From: Thermoplasmata archaeon
Lineage (GTDB): Archaea > Thermoplasmatota > Thermoplasmata > Lutacidiplasmatales > UBA184
Length of the DNA: 8,006 bases
Assembly: GCA_021792485.1 (NCBI GenBank)
Contig: JAJYUO010000055.1
Span: forward strand, 1 to 8,006
Reading direction: 5' to 3'
This document shows, piece by piece, positions 6,677-8,006 of the stretch. Under the pieces are notes generated by a model. It was not told where the DNA came from, made no database searches, and saw only the letters and a list, made by a program, of their open reading frames with translations. Within the stretch, counting starts at the first letter, position 1. Each line of letters starts with the position of its first letter. The position numbers were made by a program, and so were the translations under genes.

Positions 6677-7668
6677 CGATCTCCGAGAGCGAGGCGCGGA
6701 ACCTCGAGGAAGCTGTGGCACCCGCCGTTCCGCCGGCTCGCGGCCCCGTCGTCCCGCGGGACGCGGCCGAAAAGGTGCTCGACTACCTCGTCTTCCACCG
6801 GTCGTTGATCGGTGAGGAGGCGTCGAACTCGCTGCTCGACCGGTACCTGCGCCTCGTCCAGGACCTCGAGGAAGGGGTCCACATCGTCATCGCCGATCCG
6901 TTCCAGAAGGCGACGGCGATGCTGTTCGAGCTGGTGCTGGCCGAGTCGTTCGACCCGTGGGAGATCGACCTGGTCAAGTTCACCCAATCGTACGTCGAGC
7001 GGGTCCACGAAGACCCGGCGCTCGACTTCCCGGTCGCCGGGCGTTTGCTTTCGATGGCCTGGAACATCCTCTACCTCCAGTCGGAAGAGGTCCTCCGCCA
7101 CCGCGAGGTTCCCCCCGAGGGGGATCCCGGATCTCCCGACGCCGCGGCCCTCGACCCTTCCTCCGAGACTTACCTCGACATGCTCGAGACCCCCGAATCC
7201 GTCGACGTCACTTCCACGATCCTCGACGACGCAACGCCCTCGCCGCTGCTCGAGATGGTCCGCCATCCCGAGACGCGCCCGGTGAGCCTGCTCGAGCTCG
7301 TTCGCGCCTTCGACGAAGCGGAGACGGAGGCCCGCGCGTCGGCCCGCATCCAGGAGCTGCGCGAGCGGCTCCGGGAGGAGCAGCGCGCGCCTCCCGAGGT
7401 GCTCGTGCACGGAGACATCCCCGAGCAGGACGTCGAGGCGGTCTGGGCCGGGGTCCTCCGCCATCCGAAGGACGAACCGTTCCCCTTCCTCACGCTCTGG
7501 AAGGAGTCGAGCGGCCGAAGCCGGCTGGTCGCGTTGTTCCTCGCCTCCCTCTATCTCGCGCGCGAGCAGTCGATCCACTTCGATCAGGAACAGATCCTCG
7601 AGACGCCGATCTATCTCGTTCGGAAGGTCGATGAGCGGCATCCGTTGATCGAGGAGGAGGCGCCGTAG
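6673..7668 (+). CDS. scpA: segregation and condensation protein A (kleisin ScpA)
   Basis: Kleisin subunit that bridges the two SMC heads and recruits ScpB. Its N-terminal domain binds the SMC neck and its C-terminal winged helix binds the head cap. The 331 residues exceed the usual 230-270. The canonical N-terminal helices appear only at about 75-110 (DPFQKATAMLFELVLAESFD, then PWEIDLVKFTQSYVERV), so roughly 70 residues precede the normal start, including a helical-looking stretch (EKVLDYLVFHRSL, 33-45). An acidic, Pro-rich linker follows (about 140-220), then a charged helix (EARASARIQELRERLREEQR, about 220-239) and the winged helix (about 270-318: FPFLTLWKES, RLVALFLASLYLAREQSIHF). The start ATG overlaps the smc stop in an ATGA junction, so translation should be coupled. 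This, and the lack of a start near residue 70, supports the long form. Family identity rests on motif pattern plus the smc/scpB neighbours and is strong. Confidence 0.93.
   Translation: MTISESEARNLEEAVAPAVPPARGPVVPRDAAEKVLDYLVFHRSLIGEEASNSLLDRYLRLVQDLEEGVHIVIADPFQKATAMLFELVLAESFDPWEIDLVKFTQSYVERVHEDPALDFPVAGRLLSMAWNILYLQSEEVLRHREVPPEGDPGSPDAAALDPSSETYLDMLETPESVDVTSTILDDATPSPLLEMVRHPETRPVSLLELVRAFDEAETEARASARIQELRERLREEQRAPPEVLVHGDIPEQDVEAVWAGVLRHPKDEPFPFLTLWKESSGRSRLVALFLASLYLAREQSIHFDQEQILETPIYLVRKVDERHPLIEEEAP
7651..7660 (+). promoter_or_regulatory. strong Shine-Dalgarno for scpB inside the scpA 3' end
   Basis: GAGGAGGAGG lies 8 nt before the scpB ATG, while also encoding Glu codons at the end of scpA. 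It is the strongest ribosome site in the window and fixes the scpB start directly after the scpA stop. Confidence 0.7.
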
Positions 7669-8006
7669 ATGCCGAGCAAGGTCGACCGCGTGGTCCTCCA
7701 GGTCGAGGCCGTGCTGTTCGCCAGCGGAAAGCCGCTCAGCGTGAGCGAGCTGACGGAGGCGATCGGCGCCGGCGATTACCGGGTCGTCCAGCACGCGCTG
7801 CGCACACTGCTCGGCACGTACGAGCATCGCCAGACCGCCCTCGAGGTCCGGCGCGTCGGCGATCGCTACGCCCTCCAGCTTCGCGAGGAATACGTGCCGA
7901 CGGTCCAGGCCGTGACGCCGGTCGAGATGGCGCCCCGGACCCTCAAGACCCTCACGCTGATCGCCTACCACCAGCCGATCCTGCAGAGCCACCTCGTCCG
8001 GATGAC
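7669..8006 (+). CDS. scpB: segregation and condensation protein B (ScpB), N-terminal part
   Basis: Partial: 112 codons before the right edge cuts it; ScpB is usually about 170-220 residues. ScpB dimerises, wraps the central part of ScpA and completes the SMC-ScpAB complex. The first winged helix is clear: VEAVLFASGKPLSVSELTEAI (12-32) matches the family opening, followed by LEVRRVGDRYALQLREEYVP (58-77), where many homologues have a W-R-T/L type segment. The second winged helix begins at MAPRTLKTLTLIAYHQPI (87-104), corresponding to the family's L...L.IIAY.QPI. ATG follows the scpA TAG with no gap, behind a strong Shine-Dalgarno. Identification is secure despite truncation; the C-terminal tail cannot be judged. 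Confidence 0.92.
   Translation, partial: MPSKVDRVVLQVEAVLFASGKPLSVSELTEAIGAGDYRVVQHALRTLLGTYEHRQTALEVRRVGDRYALQLREEYVPTVQAVTPVEMAPRTLKTLTLIAYHQPILQSHLVRM

Noticed and set aside
6511..7992. 493-codon minus-strand open frame over scpA and scpB
   Set aside because: Antisense to genes with clear ScpA and ScpB motifs and matching operon junctions.
1..8006. CRISPR array, tRNA/rRNA, insertion sequence or att site
   Set aside because: No regularly spaced repeats, tRNA-like cloverleaf, transposase motifs or terminal inverted repeats were seen by eye on either strand.

Overview
The window comes from a high-GC archaeon. Three things point to Archaea. The SMC protein ends its ATPase head with an S-L-R motif in place of the bacterial T-H-R. 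The rdgB/HAM1 protein carries the archaeal-style EDSGLF(I)..L.GFPGVYS block. AT-rich TATA-like boxes stand out of GC-rich DNA about 25 bp before plausible transcript starts, and there is a GGTGA-type Shine-Dalgarno site. A high-GC member of the Thermoplasmatota or a related euryarchaeal lineage is my guess only; nothing here fixes the phylum.

Layout. The left part (1-2890) is read on the minus strand. Upstream to downstream it holds a 544-residue membrane protein made of two DUF998-like halves, a 168-bp gap with a likely promoter, a small FMN nitroreductase, and, 6 bp further on, an rdgB/HAM1 non-canonical purine NTP pyrophosphatase that runs off the left edge. The right part (3020-8006) is read on the plus strand and is a tightly packed condensin operon: smc, scpA (4-bp ATGA overlap) and scpB (zero spacing, strong Shine-Dalgarno), with scpB cut by the right edge. 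The two halves diverge from a 129-bp intergenic region (2891-3019) with one AT-rich TATA-like box and a cluster of TTGTC/GACAA elements.

How the genes work together. SMC, the ScpA kleisin and ScpB together make the prokaryotic condensin ring that compacts and resolves chromosomes. Co-transcription and coupled translation suit a stoichiometric complex. The nitroreductase and rdgB pair probably forms a small two-gene unit: a flavin redox enzyme plus a nucleotide-pool cleaner. The membrane protein has no assigned function and only its position links it to its neighbours.

The window is mostly ordinary core genome, with no mobile element, CRISPR array or RNA gene visible. The points most worth a second look are the DUF998 tandem duplication with its paired cysteines, the N-terminal extension of ScpA, and the possible operator in the smc leader. 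No stretch over 300 bases lacks a gene.
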